A stretch of DNA of 64,000 nucleotides from Flavobacteriaceae bacterium (GTDB lineage: Bacteria; Bacteroidota; Bacteroidia; Flavobacteriales; Flavobacteriaceae): the NCBI GenBank assembly GCA_018402135.1, contig JAGYJF010000002.1:658501-722500 (forward strand). The letters run 5' to 3'. The notes under the pieces were generated by a model. It searched no databases, had not been told where the DNA came from, and saw only the letters and a list, made by a program, of their open reading frames with translations. Below, piece after piece: positions 1 through 9,478 of the stretch (position 1 is its first letter; each line of letters opens with the position of its first letter). The translations under genes were made by a program, and so were the position numbers.

Positions 1-2563
1 CACTTACGGCACCAATAATGAATTCGGTTTTGATTATCTGAGAGATAACATGGCACATTCGCCTGAAGATTTAGTGCAACGTCGCCATCATTTTGCGATT
101 GTGGATGAGGTAGATTCGGTATTAGTTGATGATGCCAGAACACCATTAATCATTTCTGGACCAATACCGCAAGGAGATCGACATGAGTTTACTGAGCTAA
201 AACCGAAGGTTGAATCGATTGTAGCAGAACAGCGCCAGCAGTTAATTGCTGTTTTGGCAGAAGCAAAAAAACTTATTGCCGAGGGTGACACCAAAGAAGG
301 TGGTTTTAAATTACTTCAGGTATATCGAGGTATTCCTAAAAACAAAGCATTAATCAAGTTTTTAAGTGAAGAAGGCATAAAACTACTGCTTCAAAAAACT
401 GAAAACTTCTACATGCAAGATAACAACCGGGAAATGCCGAAGATTGATGCCGATTTATACTACGTTATCGATGAAAAAAATAATCAGGTAGATTTATCAG
501 ATAAAGGTGTAGAATTCCTTTCAGGTAAAGACGATCCTAACTTTTTTATCATGCCAGAGATGGGTACGGAAATCGGAAAAATTGAAAGTAAAGGGCTGCC
601 TGCTGAAGAAGAAGCCAAGCTTAAAGAAGAACTTTTTAAAGATTTTAGTATCAAATCTGAACGTATTCATACACTTAATCAGCTCCTAAAAGCCTATGCG
701 TTGTTTGAAAAAGACACCCAATATGTGGTGATGGAGAACAAGGTGATGATTGTAGACGAACAAACTGGACGTATTATGGACGGTCGTCGTTACAGTGATG
801 GTTTGCATCAAGCTATTGAAGCCAAGGAAAATGTAAAAATTGAAGATGCGACACAAACTTTCGCGACTATTACGCTTCAAAATTATTTCAGAATGTATCG
901 CAAGCTTTCGGGTATGACAGGTACAGCGGTAACTGAAGCCGGTGAATTCTGGGAAATCTATAAGTTAGATGTAGTTGAAATCCCAACCAATAGACCCATT
1001 GCTCGTGATGATAAAGAAGATTTAGTTTATAAAACAAAGCGTGAAAAATACAATGCCGTAATTGACGATGTAACGCAGTTATCAGAAGCTGGCAGACCAG
1101 TTTTAATTGGAACAACCTCTGTAGAAATAAGTGAATTATTAGCTAAAATGCTTGCTATTCGCAAAATTCCGCATAACGTTCTAAACGCGAAACTCCATAA
1201 AAAAGAAGCCAATATTGTTGCCGATGCTGGTAAACCTGGTCAGGTTACGATCGCCACCAACATGGCAGGTCGTGGTACCGACATTAAACTTTCTAATGAA
1301 GTTAAAAAAGCAGGCGGTTTGGCAATTGTAGGTACAGAGCGTCACGATTCTAGACGTGTAGACAGACAGTTACGCGGTAGAGCTGGTAGACAAGGTGATC
1401 CTGGAAGTTCGCAATTTTATGTGTCGTTAGAAGATAATTTGATGCGTTTATTTGGTAGTGAACGTATTGCCAAAATGATGGACAGAATGGGATTAAAAGA
1501 AGGTGAAGTAATTCAGCATTCTATGATTTCAAAGTCTATTGAACGCGCACAGAAAAAAGTAGAAGAAAACAACTTCGGTATTAGAAAGCGTTTATTAGAA
1601 TACGACGATGTGATGAATGCCCAGCGTGAAGTGGTGTATAAACGACGTAAGCACGCCTTACAAGGTGAACGTTTGCGCGTTGATATTGCCAACATGATTT
1701 ACGACACGGCAGAATTAATCTGCGAGAAAAATCAGGTGGCAAACGATTTTAAAAACTTCGAGTTCGAACTCATTAGGTTTTTCTCGATGAGTAGCCCGAT
1801 TGCAGAAAGTGAGTTTTCAAAACTTCCGGTTCAGAAAATGGCTCAAGAAGTTTACAAAGCTGCCTTTAATCAATACCGCGATAAAATGCAACGGAATGCT
1901 GATTTGGCCTTCCCTGTAATTGAAAATGTGTACAAAAATCAAGGCGAGAAGTTTAAACGTATCGTGGTACCATTCACGGATGGCGTCAAGCAACTTCAAG
2001 TAGTTACCGATCTTGAAAAAGCTTATGAGACCAAAGGAAAGCAACTTATTAACGATTTTGAAAAGAATATTACACTCGCTATTGTTGACGATGCTTGGAA
2101 AACACATTTACGCAAAATGGACGAGCTAAAACAATCCGTTCAGTTAGCCGTACACGAGCAGAAAGATCCGTTGTTGATTTATAAATTTGAGGCATTTGAG
2201 CTCTTTAAAAGCACGATGGATCAGGTTAATAAGGATGTGATTTCCTTCCTATTTAAAGGTGAATTACCAACCGAAACTACCGATGCCATTCAAGAAGCAA
2301 GAACGAAAAGGAAAGAGCAACTTCAGACTACTAAGGAAGATATTCCTAATTTAGACGAACGCTCGGCGCAATCGCGTGCTGCAGGTCAAAATACCCAGCG
2401 CCAAGCTCAAGTTGTAGAAACCATTGTGAGGGACAAACCAAAAATTGGACGCAATGATCGTGTGACTATCAAACATGTGATGAGTGGTGAAAATAAAACA
2501 CTTAAATTTAAACAAGCCGAGCCATTAATCACAAAAGGTGATTGGGTTTTGATTGAAGAATAA
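1..2563 (+). CDS. secA: Preprotein translocase ATPase SecA (5' end cut by window)
   Basis: ATP-driven motor that pushes unfolded preproteins through the SecYEG channel at the inner membrane. The frame is already open at base 2 with the SecA motif YGTNNEFGFDYLRDNM, so the gene starts before the window; the ATG at base 50 is internal. About 853 residues are visible. Motifs seen are DEVDSVLVDDARTPLI (DEAD-like Walker B region), TNMAGRGTDI and RQLRGRAGRQGDPG (helicase motifs V and VI). The protein ends in an LKFKQAEPLITKGDWVLIEE-like tail, without the Cys-rich zinc tail of E. coli SecA. A hairpin terminator follows. Identification is certain; only the N-terminal ATPase part is missing from view. 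Confidence 0.97.
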   Translation, partial: TYGTNNEFGFDYLRDNMAHSPEDLVQRRHHFAIVDEVDSVLVDDARTPLIISGPIPQGDRHEFTELKPKVESIVAEQRQQLIAVLAEAKKLIAEGDTKEGGFKLLQVYRGIPKNKALIKFLSEEGIKLLLQKTENFYMQDNNREMPKIDADLYYVIDEKNNQVDLSDKGVEFLSGKDDPNFFIMPEMGTEIGKIESKGLPAEEEAKLKEELFKDFSIKSERIHTLNQLLKAYALFEKDTQYVVMENKVMIVDEQTGRIMDGRRYSDGLHQAIEAKENVKIEDATQTFATITLQNYFRMYRKLSGMTGTAVTEAGEFWEIYKLDVVEIPTNRPIARDDKEDLVYKTKREKYNAVIDDVTQLSEAGRPVLIGTTSVEISELLAKMLAIRKIPHNVLNAKLHKKEANIVADAGKPGQVTIATNMAGRGTDIKLSNEVKKAGGLAIVGTERHDSRRVDRQLRGRAGRQGDPGSSQFYVSLEDNLMRLFGSERIAKMMDRMGLKEGEVIQHSMISKSIERAQKKVEENNFGIRKRLLEYDDVMNAQREVVYKRRKHALQGERLRVDIANMIYDTAELICEKNQVANDFKNFEFELIRFFSMSSPIAESEFSKLPVQKMAQEVYKAAFNQYRDKMQRNADLAFPVIENVYKNQGEKFKRIVVPFTDGVKQLQVVTDLEKAYETKGKQLINDFEKNITLAIVDDAWKTHLRKMDELKQSVQLAVHEQKDPLLIYKFEAFELFKSTMDQVNKDVISFLFKGELPTETTDAIQEARTKRKEQLQTTKEDIPNLDERSAQSRAAGQNTQRQAQVVETIVRDKPKIGRNDRVTIKHVMSGENKTLKFKQAEPLITKGDWVLIEE

Positions 2564-2586
2564 AGATTTTTTTAAAATAATAGATG

Positions 2587-2620
2587 AAATCCTGATAGTG
2601 TAACCCTGCCAGGATTTTTT
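2587..2620 (+). terminator. Hairpin terminator after secA
   Basis: AAATCCTG (2587-2594) pairs with CAGGATTT (2610-2617) and is followed by more T residues. It lies 24 bases after the secA stop codon. The 15-base loop is long for a terminator, so confidence is moderate. Confidence 0.6.
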
Positions 2621-2650
2621 GCTTTAGTTCAAGCATTTTTTTTGAAAAAC

Positions 2651-3337
2651 CTAAAATATATTCAATAACAAATTAGGGTCTGGGCAGTTTTGAGCGAAGT
2701 ATGCTAAATCATTTTTACTACTCACGCCGGGATAATCGCCTTTATATTCGCCAATCTCTTTAATAATTTGAAAATGTAAATGTGGCGGATAGTCGCCGTT
2801 TACAGTGGCATCTCCCAAAGTAGCAATTTGCGTTCCCTTCTTAAAACATTGACCAACTCCCAAAGAAGAAATAGAAGATAAACTGAGATGTCCGTATAGT
2901 GTGTAAAAGATTATCCCTTCAGCCTCATGCTTTAAAATTATGGTTGGTCCGTAATCGCCGTAATTTAAGTTGTTTTGAAAACTATGAACCTCCGCATCTA
3001 GAGGCGTAACTATAGGTGTCTCTGCTTCAATCCATAAATCCATACCGAGGTGAATGTTGCGTTCGGTATCTGGATTTTGTTGGTTAAAATGTATACTGCG
3101 TTGGTAAATTCCGCGAGGTTCTAGATAACCTCCGTAGGCTACTTGTGCCTTTTTGAATTTCATAAAACTCCAAATATAATTTTCTAATAAATTTGAAGAT
3201 TGTAGCATTTCGAAATTTAAATCGGTGTTGTAAATTGACAGATCCAGTCTGCAATAATCTCCTTTTGCAATCTTACTTGGTAAAATGTTAAACGCTTCGG
3301 GCGCGATTTTTTGTAAAACTTTAGACAATGCTATCAT
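2651..3337 (-). CDS. M23 family metallopeptidase
   Basis: Probable zinc peptidase of the lysostaphin/LytM fold, acting on peptidoglycan cross-links or other envelope peptides. From the chosen start (228 aa) it shows HLGMD (about residues 96-100), YGH (about 150) and HLHF (about 186-189), the three blocks that hold the M23 zinc ligands. The open frame extends 18 codons further upstream to 3391, but a -7 box (TATTTTTG) lies at 3361-3368 on this strand, inside that extension, so the ATG at 3337 is the likelier start. No signal peptide is then visible, which is unusual for an envelope enzyme. Convergent with secA. Confidence 0.85.
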   Translation of the reverse strand: MIALSKVLQKIAPEAFNILPSKIAKGDYCRLDLSIYNTDLNFEMLQSSNLLENYIWSFMKFKKAQVAYGGYLEPRGIYQRSIHFNQQNPDTERNIHLGMDLWIEAETPIVTPLDAEVHSFQNNLNYGDYGPTIILKHEAEGIIFYTLYGHLSLSSISSLGVGQCFKKGTQIATLGDATVNGDYPPHLHFQIIKEIGEYKGDYPGVSSKNDLAYFAQNCPDPNLLLNIF

Positions 3338-3360
3338 AAAAATTAGGACGACTTTAGCTA

Positions 3361-3368
3361 CAAAAATA
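3361..3368 (-). promoter_or_regulatory. -7 promoter box of the M23 peptidase gene
   Basis: CAAAAATA on the plus strand reads TATTTTTG on the minus strand, an exact TAnnTTTG Bacteroidota -7 element, 23 bases before the ATG at 3337. It argues against the upstream start at 3391. Confidence 0.6.
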
Positions 3369-3508
3369 CGAAGTAAAACGATGAACATCATCTCAAAATA
3401 ATTAGTTAAAATAATTCAAATATGAATCAGATTATTAACTCACTTGCTCATAAAATTTAATAAATTGCGTTATATTTATAATTATCTTATTAATAGCCAT
3501 TTTTTATA

Positions 3509-4081
3509 ATGAATTACTTTCTGAAAAGACTTCTCATAGGTTTATTTCTTATTGCTGTTGGGCTGTTCTGTTACTCTTACTTTGTTGAAAACATATTTTC
3601 GCAACGCCTCAGTCCACAAGATTCCGTTTCATTTCAAATGAATGATTTAAAATTAGAAGTGAAATACAACAGACCCTCAAAACGCGAACGTGAAGTTTTT
3701 GGTGCCTTAGTTCCTTACAACGACGTATGGCGAACTGGTGCCAACGAAGCCACCATTTTTATAACCAATCAAGATTTAATGATTGATGGTATATTTCTTC
3801 CTCAAGGAAGTTATACCCTTTGGACGGTTCCTAATGAAGAACACTGGCAAGTGTTTTTCAACAATAAAATGTATCCTTGGGGTGTGAACGAAGCCATGGA
3901 AGCCATGCGTGAACCTCAATTTGATATTGTAGATATTCATGTTCCTGTTTCCCATTTAGACAATGAAGTTGAACAATTTACCATTGGTTTTGACAATACC
4001 ACAGGAAATATTTTTATAACCATGGCATGGGACACGACTAAAATTGCCATACCTATAGAAGTTTTAAAATTAACCCAATAA
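3509..4081 (+). CDS. DUF2911 domain protein, membrane-anchored
   Basis: A 190-residue protein with one N-terminal hydrophobic segment (about residues 7-27), probably an uncleaved anchor or signal peptide, followed by a DUF2911 domain. The domain is recognised from the run containing YNRPSKREREVFG, WRTGANEAT and GSYTLWTVPNE, which is typical of this Bacteroidota family. The biochemical role of the family is unknown. It lies just upstream of meaB (7-base gap), so the two may be cotranscribed; I see no functional link. Confidence 0.85.
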   Translation: MNYFLKRLLIGLFLIAVGLFCYSYFVENIFSQRLSPQDSVSFQMNDLKLEVKYNRPSKREREVFGALVPYNDVWRTGANEATIFITNQDLMIDGIFLPQGSYTLWTVPNEEHWQVFFNNKMYPWGVNEAMEAMREPQFDIVDIHVPVSHLDNEVEQFTIGFDNTTGNIFITMAWDTTKIAIPIEVLKLTQ

Positions 4082-4088
4082 GAAGATT

Positions 4089-5159
4089 TTGAGTTCTAAA
4101 AAACATAAAGCATTAAACGAACAAAAAGTTGTTAAGCAATCTCATACCATAAGCTCAAATGCCTCCGAATTCATCAAAAAAAGACACGATAAACAAACTT
4201 CTTCGGAAGAATTAATTAGCAACATCTTAAAAGGTAATATTACAGCTTTAAGTCAAGCCATTACACTAATTGAAAGTACACAGCCCGAACATTCTAAAAA
4301 AGCACATGACATCATTTTAGGATGTTTGCCACACGCTAATAAATCGGTAAGAATAGGCATCACAGGGATTCCCGGTGTTGGAAAAAGCACCTTTATTGAA
4401 GCCTTGGGTTTGCATTTGGTGAATCAACAAAGAAAAATAGCAGTTTTAGCGGTCGATCCCAGTAGCTCTTTAAGTAAGGGCAGTATTCTTGGCGACAAAA
4501 CACGTATGGAAAGCTTGGTTAAAAGCGACTTAGCATTTATCAGACCTTCGGCCTCTGGAAGTTCGTTGGGTGGTGTTGCCAGAAAAACTCGTGAAAGTAT
4601 TATACTTTGTGAAGCCGCTGGATACGATACTATTTTAGTTGAAACTGTAGGCGTTGGTCAAAGTGAAACTGCAGTGCATGGTATGGTAGATTTCTTTTTA
4701 CTACTTAAAATTGCTGGTGCTGGCGATGAGTTACAGGGCATAAAACGTGGCATCATTGAAATGGCTGATGCTATTGTGATTAATAAAGCTGATGGTGATA
4801 ATATTCAAAAGGCAAAAAATGCTAAGGTAGAATTTAACCGTGCGCTTCACCTCTACCCAGCTAAAGATTCTGGTTGGGCTCCAACTGTTAGCCTATGCAG
4901 TGCGTTAGAACAAACTGGCATTAATGACTTATGGGAGTTAATAGAAGGCTATTTAAAACAAGTAAATGATAATGGTTATTTTAGTGTCAATCGTATTCAG
5001 CAAAATAAGCATTGGCTCACACAAACGATTGACGATAGGCTCAAATCGGACTTCTACAATAAACCACAAATTAAATTGGAATTAAAACAACAAATGCAAC
5101 TCATCGAGCACGGAAAAACTACCCCATTTGTTGCAGCAGACTATTTATTAAGTTTATAA
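4089..5159 (+). CDS. meaB: Methylmalonyl-CoA mutase-associated GTPase MeaB (TTG start)
   Basis: G3E-family GTPase that protects and reactivates adenosylcobalamin-dependent methylmalonyl-CoA mutase. The 356-residue protein has the P-loop GIPGVGKST (about 93-101), the conserved VDPSSSLSKGSILGDKTRM stretch, ETVGVGQSE and the guanine-recognition motif NKAD. No in-frame ATG or GTG precedes the P-loop, so a non-ATG start is needed; TTG at 4089 with AGAAG just upstream is the best candidate. No mutase gene is in the window, so its partner must be elsewhere. Its stop overlaps the end of the convergent epimerase gene. Confidence 0.93.
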   Translation: MSSKKHKALNEQKVVKQSHTISSNASEFIKKRHDKQTSSEELISNILKGNITALSQAITLIESTQPEHSKKAHDIILGCLPHANKSVRIGITGIPGVGKSTFIEALGLHLVNQQRKIAVLAVDPSSSLSKGSILGDKTRMESLVKSDLAFIRPSASGSSLGGVARKTRESIILCEAAGYDTILVETVGVGQSETAVHGMVDFFLLLKIAGAGDELQGIKRGIIEMADAIVINKADGDNIQKAKNAKVEFNRALHLYPAKDSGWAPTVSLCSALEQTGINDLWELIEGYLKQVNDNGYFSVNRIQQNKHWLTQTIDDRLKSDFYNKPQIKLELKQQMQLIEHGKTTPFVAADYLLSL

Positions 5160-6095
5160 AAAATTCTTTTTAAACCATTCAGCTTGAAGTTCAACAGCCT
5201 TTAAAAGTGTTGTTTGCGGATTGTAATTTAATAATCGTTTGGCTTTATCTATATTCGCCTTGGTGCGTACTTGGTCTCCAAAACGCTTGGGCATTTTCTC
5301 AATCTGAATAGTTGAATTTAAAACCTTTGCAACTGCATCAATACCGTCTTGAGTGGTGTGCTCAACTTCAGTTCCAAGATTAATAATTTCATTATTTAAA
5401 ACAGCCTCTTTGCCAATAACACTCACCACACCATCAACAATATCGCCAACATAGGTGAAACTGCGCAAGTGTTTTTCACTGCCTTCAAACAGTGGAAACG
5501 GTTGGTTTTTCAAACCCAAATCAATCAGCTTGGTGTACATTTTTTCTGGGCGTTCACGAGGTCCAATAACTGAGTATAACCTGAGTGAACAAGCCTTTAT
5601 TTGTTTCACACGCGCATGTTGCAGTACCAATTGTTCCGCGGCCAATTTGGTGACTCCGTAGTAAGAGGCTGGCTCGGGTGCCTTGGTTTCTGGAAAGGTG
5701 GCCTCTAATCCATATATTGACGATGTGCCAATATTGACAAACATTTTTAATTGATTGCACTGCAAGGCAAAATCACAAAGTAATTTAGTGGCTAAAATAT
5801 TATTGGTAAAATAATCTTCAAATGTAGAGGTTGAAGAAATTCCAGGTTGTGCCGCAAAGTGAAAAATATAATCAAAATCTTTGTCTAAAATAGTGAAGGT
5901 TGCTGCGTCACGCAAATCAGACTTTACTATTTTAACGCCACAATCTAATAGGGAATTGGCATTTAATGACTTTAGATCTGGATTGTAGTAATCGCAAAAA
6001 TTATCAACACCAACAACGCTATGTCCTAATTTAACTAACCTTTCAGCTGTATGCGAGCCTATGAAGCCTGCGGCTCCGGTAACCAAGATTTTCAT
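5154..6095 (-). CDS. NAD-dependent epimerase/dehydratase (UDP-sugar 4-epimerase type)
   Basis: Extended short-chain dehydrogenase, 313 aa, acting on a nucleotide-sugar. It has the NAD-binding GAAGFIG (residues 7-13) and the catalytic pair Y146/K150 in YYGVTK, with the acceptor motif NIGTSSIYG before it. Overall layout resembles UDP-glucuronate 4-epimerase and GalE-like enzymes, but the substrate cannot be read from sequence. It is divergent from a GT2 glycosyltransferase gene, suggesting a role in surface polysaccharide or glycolipid synthesis. The last six bases overlap the end of meaB tail-to-tail. Confidence 0.88.
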   Translation of the reverse strand: MKILVTGAAGFIGSHTAERLVKLGHSVVGVDNFCDYYNPDLKSLNANSLLDCGVKIVKSDLRDAATFTILDKDFDYIFHFAAQPGISSTSTFEDYFTNNILATKLLCDFALQCNQLKMFVNIGTSSIYGLEATFPETKAPEPASYYGVTKLAAEQLVLQHARVKQIKACSLRLYSVIGPRERPEKMYTKLIDLGLKNQPFPLFEGSEKHLRSFTYVGDIVDGVVSVIGKEAVLNNEIINLGTEVEHTTQDGIDAVAKVLNSTIQIEKMPKRFGDQVRTKANIDKAKRLLNYNPQTTLLKAVELQAEWFKKNFL

Positions 6096-6201
6096 TATTT
6101 ACAATAATTTATAACGCAAATTAAATCATTTTTAAATTAGATGTCGGCACTACATTGTTATTTTTTAATTATTTACTTTTATAAATTCAAACCGACTTAA
6201 A

Positions 6202-6921
6202 ATGTCATATCAATTAACCATACTTATTCCTGTTTATAATGAAGAAGGTAATCTTGAAAGAGTTGAGCAAGAATTTATTGAATTTCTAAAAATAAGCAAA
6301 AAACCCTCAAAAGTTGTATTCATAAATGATGGTTCAAAAGACAATAGCCAAAAGTTAATAGAAGCTATTTGCCAAAGAAATCAGGAATTTCAATATATCA
6401 CCTTAGATCAAAATAGCGGTTTAAGCACAGCCTTAAAAGCTGGTATTGATTTTGCAAAAACACCTTTTATCGGTTACATAGACGCTGATTTACAGACTTC
6501 TCCAATGGATTTCAATATTTTACTCGATTATATTGAAGACTATCATTTGGTTAACGGATTTAGACAAAACAGACAAGATAATTTCATAAAAAATGGTATT
6601 TCTAAACTAGCAAATGCCACAAGACGCATGTTTACCAATGACGGAATGTACGATTCGGGATGCCCATTAAAAATAATGCATACAGATTATGCCAAACGCA
6701 TCCCCATGTTTAAAGGACTTCACCGATTTCTACCCGCAATGGTAGTATTACAAGGTGGCAAAATAATTCAGTTGCCAGTATCTCATTTTCCTAGAATGTC
6801 AGGGAAATCTAATTATGGTTTAATAAATAGGTTATTGAGTCCTTTTGTGGCTTGTTTTATTTTTTTGTGGATAAAGAAACACTATATCCAGTATACGGTA
6901 ACACAATGCAGTGATATTTAG
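6202..6921 (+). CDS. Family 2 glycosyltransferase (polyprenyl-phosphate sugar transferase-like)
   Basis: GT-A fold transferase of 239 aa. It starts with the GT2 signature TILIPVYNEEGNL, has the nucleotide-binding INDGSKDNS and the metal-binding DAD at residues 94-96 in YIDADLQTSP. This resembles dolichol/undecaprenyl-phosphate mannosyl- or glucosyltransferases. There is one weak hydrophobic segment near the C-terminus (about 215-225) and no extra membrane domain. Divergent from the epimerase gene. Donor and acceptor are unknown. The region before the start has TACTTTTA, one base off a -7 box. Confidence 0.87.
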   Translation: MSYQLTILIPVYNEEGNLERVEQEFIEFLKISKKPSKVVFINDGSKDNSQKLIEAICQRNQEFQYITLDQNSGLSTALKAGIDFAKTPFIGYIDADLQTSPMDFNILLDYIEDYHLVNGFRQNRQDNFIKNGISKLANATRRMFTNDGMYDSGCPLKIMHTDYAKRIPMFKGLHRFLPAMVVLQGGKIIQLPVSHFPRMSGKSNYGLINRLLSPFVACFIFLWIKKHYIQYTVTQCSDI

Positions 6922-6939
6922 ATTCTTTGGATAATCTAT

Positions 6940-7521
6940 TTAACTCATATTTTGTTTTTCAAATCTTCGGAGAAAATATAATCCTAGTTTATAAAAGCCA
7001 AATCCGGCCAAAGCACCAAATATCATTCCGCAAAATAAATCTATAGGATAATGAACTCCCACGTAAATCCTGCTGTAAGCGACGAAAAAACTCCAAAACA
7101 ATAAAATAAATATTAGTTTTTTGTAGTGCTTTCTCAAAACCAGTCCTCCAAAAACCGCCGCTGCCATCGAATTTGAAGCGTGTCCGGAGAAAAACCCATA
7201 TCTACCGCAACGTGGCGCTATGTAACGCATGCCTTCATTAACCAATTCGTCTAATCTACAAGGTCTTGGACGCTGGAAAGTATGTTTAAATAAATTCGTG
7301 ATTTGATCCGTAAAAGTGATCATTAACGCGATAGTGAGCACAAATATGAGCATTGGTTTAAAACCATAGCTTTTATATATTAAATACAATAAAACTAAAT
7401 AAAGGGGCACAAATGTAAATTCAGCTGTTATGATTAGCCACAGTCTATCCCAAGTAGGACTGCCTAATTTGTTTAAATACAAAAATAATTCGGTGTCGTA
7501 TTGTAGAAGTTTTTCTAGCAT
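6940..7521 (-). CDS. PAP2-family membrane phosphatase
   Basis: Integral membrane phosphatase of 193 aa with several hydrophobic helices. All three PAP2 catalytic motifs are intact: K79-x6-RP (KHTFQRPRP), SGH at 112-114, and S150-R-x5-H157-x3-D161 (SRIYVGVHYPID). Likely substrates are undecaprenyl pyrophosphate or a phosphatidyl lipid at the outer face of the inner membrane. Its ATG overlaps the stop of the small gene upstream by one base, so the two are translationally coupled. Confidence 0.92.
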   Translation of the reverse strand: MLEKLLQYDTELFLYLNKLGSPTWDRLWLIITAEFTFVPLYLVLLYLIYKSYGFKPMLIFVLTIALMITFTDQITNLFKHTFQRPRPCRLDELVNEGMRYIAPRCGRYGFFSGHASNSMAAAVFGGLVLRKHYKKLIFILLFWSFFVAYSRIYVGVHYPIDLFCGMIFGALAGFGFYKLGLYFLRRFEKQNMS

Positions 7522-7748
7522 TAATCGTTGTATCGTTCTACTTCCCTATCGTAAAAAGTACTTGCTTGGATAATAAGATTTTCTATCTCTAGTTCTAATT
7601 CCGCTTGGTCTTCCTGATCAAAATCTTCAAACCATTCTACTTCATCATTTTCAAGATTAATTATAAATCGTGGAAATTCAGTATGAATTATAAAAATAGC
7701 TTCAGGAAAGTCGGTATTATCACCCAAAATAAATTTAGGAAGCGTCAT
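7521..7748 (-). CDS. Small conserved acidic protein, unknown function
   Basis: A 75-residue acidic protein without signal peptide or membrane segment. The C-terminal half is rich in Glu and Asp (ENDEVEWFEDFDQEDQ) and probably helical. It is real rather than chance: it has its own -7 box at 7769-7776 and its stop overlaps the start of the PAP2 gene (TAATG arrangement). I recognise it only as a small protein of the flavobacterial type; no function is assigned. Confidence 0.75.
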   Translation of the reverse strand: MTLPKFILGDNTDFPEAIFIIHTEFPRFIINLENDEVEWFEDFDQEDQAELELEIENLIIQASTFYDREVERYND

Positions 7749-7768
7749 TGCTCGTTGGTTTAGTTAAG

Positions 7769-7776
7769 CAAATTTA
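7769..7776 (-). promoter_or_regulatory. -7 box upstream of the small gene/PAP2 unit
   Basis: Reads TAAATTTG on the minus strand, an exact TAnnTTTG match, 20 bases before the ATG at 7748. Confidence 0.55.
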
Positions 7777-7853
7777 AAAAAATCATCAAGCTAGCTGCCA
7801 TTAATCTAATTTTTTATTTTTAAAAATTCTAATTTAACATGAAATCAAAGCTT

Positions 7854-7861
7854 TATTTTTG
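7854..7861 (+). promoter_or_regulatory. -7 box of the methyltransferase gene
   Basis: TATTTTTG, an exact TAnnTTTG match, 15 bases before the ATG at 7877. No clear -33 TTTG was seen at the usual spacing. Confidence 0.55.
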
Positions 7862-7876
7862 TAACAATATCAACAC

Positions 7877-8647
7877 ATGCATACCGCAAAATCTTATTTA
7901 CATTTTCTGCTCAAATCTAAAAACCAACATGGTGTGCATTCGCCATTTGTTTATGATTTAGTCACCAAATGCTTTTATGATTCAAAAAGTTATTCAGAAT
8001 ATGAAATTTTAAAAAACTATAGAAATTCTCTTCTAAAAGATAAATTAATTCTTGAAGTTACAGATTTTGGTAGTGGTTCAAAGACTTTTAAAAGTTCATA
8101 CCGAAGCGTCTCAGATATAACCAAAACATCTGGCACTACATTTAAACATGCCAAACTATTGTTTCGATTGGCTATGTATTTTCAACCAAAAAACGTGTTA
8201 GAGTTAGGAACTTCTGTCGGTATTGGTACAAGCGCTTTGGCATTGGGAAACAAAAATTCAAACATCACAAGTATTGAAGGTTGTCCGAAAATTGCCGATT
8301 TAACCATTCAACAATTAAAGAAGCAAACTATTGATAATGTGGCTATTATTAATGATGATTTTAAGCCGGCGCTCTTAAATATGGCTACTAGTCATTGGGA
8401 TTTTGTTTTTTTTGACGGTCATCACGATGAATTGGCTACCATTAAATATTTCGAACAACTACTTCCAAAGGCTCATAACAATTCTATGTTTATATTTGAT
8501 GATATTTATTGGTCTAAAGGCATGACTAAGGCTTGGAACCATATAAAAACGCACCCAAAAGTTACGGTCAGTATCGATACGTTTCAATACGGAATTGTTT
8601 TCTTCAGAAAAGAGCAAACAAAGGAAGAATTCGTTATAAGATTGTAA
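7877..8647 (+). CDS. Class I SAM-dependent methyltransferase
   Basis: A 256-residue protein with a Rossmann-type SAM-binding motif I, VLELGTSVGIGTSAL (from about residue 107), followed by an acidic residue in SIEGC and the DFVFFDGHHDE segment typical of O-methyltransferase-like enzymes. The N-terminal 90 residues, which include SKNQHGVHSPFVYDL, are characteristic of a Bacteroidota subgroup. Substrate is unknown. Followed after 63 bases by the ABC ATPase gene. Confidence 0.88.
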   Translation: MHTAKSYLHFLLKSKNQHGVHSPFVYDLVTKCFYDSKSYSEYEILKNYRNSLLKDKLILEVTDFGSGSKTFKSSYRSVSDITKTSGTTFKHAKLLFRLAMYFQPKNVLELGTSVGIGTSALALGNKNSNITSIEGCPKIADLTIQQLKKQTIDNVAIINDDFKPALLNMATSHWDFVFFDGHHDELATIKYFEQLLPKAHNNSMFIFDDIYWSKGMTKAWNHIKTHPKVTVSIDTFQYGIVFFRKEQTKEEFVIRL

Positions 8648-8710
8648 CATGCGTTATGGTTTTACGTCTTACAATAGGTATTAAAGGTTTTAAACATCAT
8701 AAAAATAACA

Positions 8711-9394
8711 ATGGATAAGGTTATTAAAATTAGAAATATTATTAGAGATTTTCCTTTAGGACAAGAAACGGTTCACGTTTTAAAAGGTATTGATTTAGAC
8801 ATTAACCGTGGTGAATACGTCGCTATCATGGGTCCGTCAGGTTCAGGAAAATCTACCTTGATGAATATTTTAGGGTGTTTAGATACACCTACCGATGGCA
8901 CGTATATCCTGAACGGTCAGGACGTGAGTAAAATGACCGATGATGAATTAGCCGAAATTAGAAATCAGGAAATAGGCTTCGTATTTCAAACTTTTAATTT
9001 ATTACCCCGAACTACAGCCTTAGACAATGTGGCATTACCCATGATTTATGCTGGTAAAACTAAAGCCGAACGTAACGAACGTGCTAGCAAAGTTTTAACC
9101 GATGTTGGACTTGCTGATAGAATGGACCATAAACCTAACCAGTTATCGGGTGGACAGCGACAAAGAGTGGCTGTTGGCAGAGCTTTGGTAAACAATCCAT
9201 CCATTATTTTAGCCGATGAACCAACGGGAAACTTAGACTCTAAAACATCTTTAGAAATTATGCATTTGTTTGACGACATACATCATGCAGGAAATACCGT
9301 TATATTGGTTACCCATGAAGAAGATGTTGCAAAACATGCACACAGAATAATCAGATTACGTGATGGCATTGTTGAAAGCGACCTTAAAAAATGA
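8711..9394 (+). CDS. ABC transporter ATPase, LolD/MacB type
   Basis: ATPase subunit, 227 aa, with every expected motif: Walker [10 protein letters not shown] (41-49), Q-loop [10 protein letters not shown], signature LSGGQRQR (145-152) and Walker [13 protein letters not shown] (about 167-178). The sequence belongs to the LolD/MacB/FtsE-like group, which powers lipoprotein release, efflux or other membrane extraction. No permease gene is next to it, so its partner is encoded elsewhere and a precise function cannot be given. Confidence 0.93.
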   Translation: MDKVIKIRNIIRDFPLGQETVHVLKGIDLDINRGEYVAIMGPSGSGKSTLMNILGCLDTPTDGTYILNGQDVSKMTDDELAEIRNQEIGFVFQTFNLLPRTTALDNVALPMIYAGKTKAERNERASKVLTDVGLADRMDHKPNQLSGGQRQRVAVGRALVNNPSIILADEPTGNLDSKTSLEIMHLFDDIHHAGNTVILVTHEEDVAKHAHRIIRLRDGIVESDLKK

Positions 9395-9478
9395 AGTAAT
9401 TATAATTTTCGCAATAAGTTATTAGTTGTAAATTTGAGCTGAATCAAACGTGAAAATTTTCAACTAAATCATTTCAAT

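Noticed and set aside
1817..2107. 96-codon antisense open frame in secA
   Set aside because: Lies entirely within secA in the opposite direction and shows no family resemblance.
8533..8718. 61-codon plus-strand frame across the end of the methyltransferase gene
   Set aside because: Overlaps a well-supported gene in another frame and runs into the ABC ATPase start; no motif.
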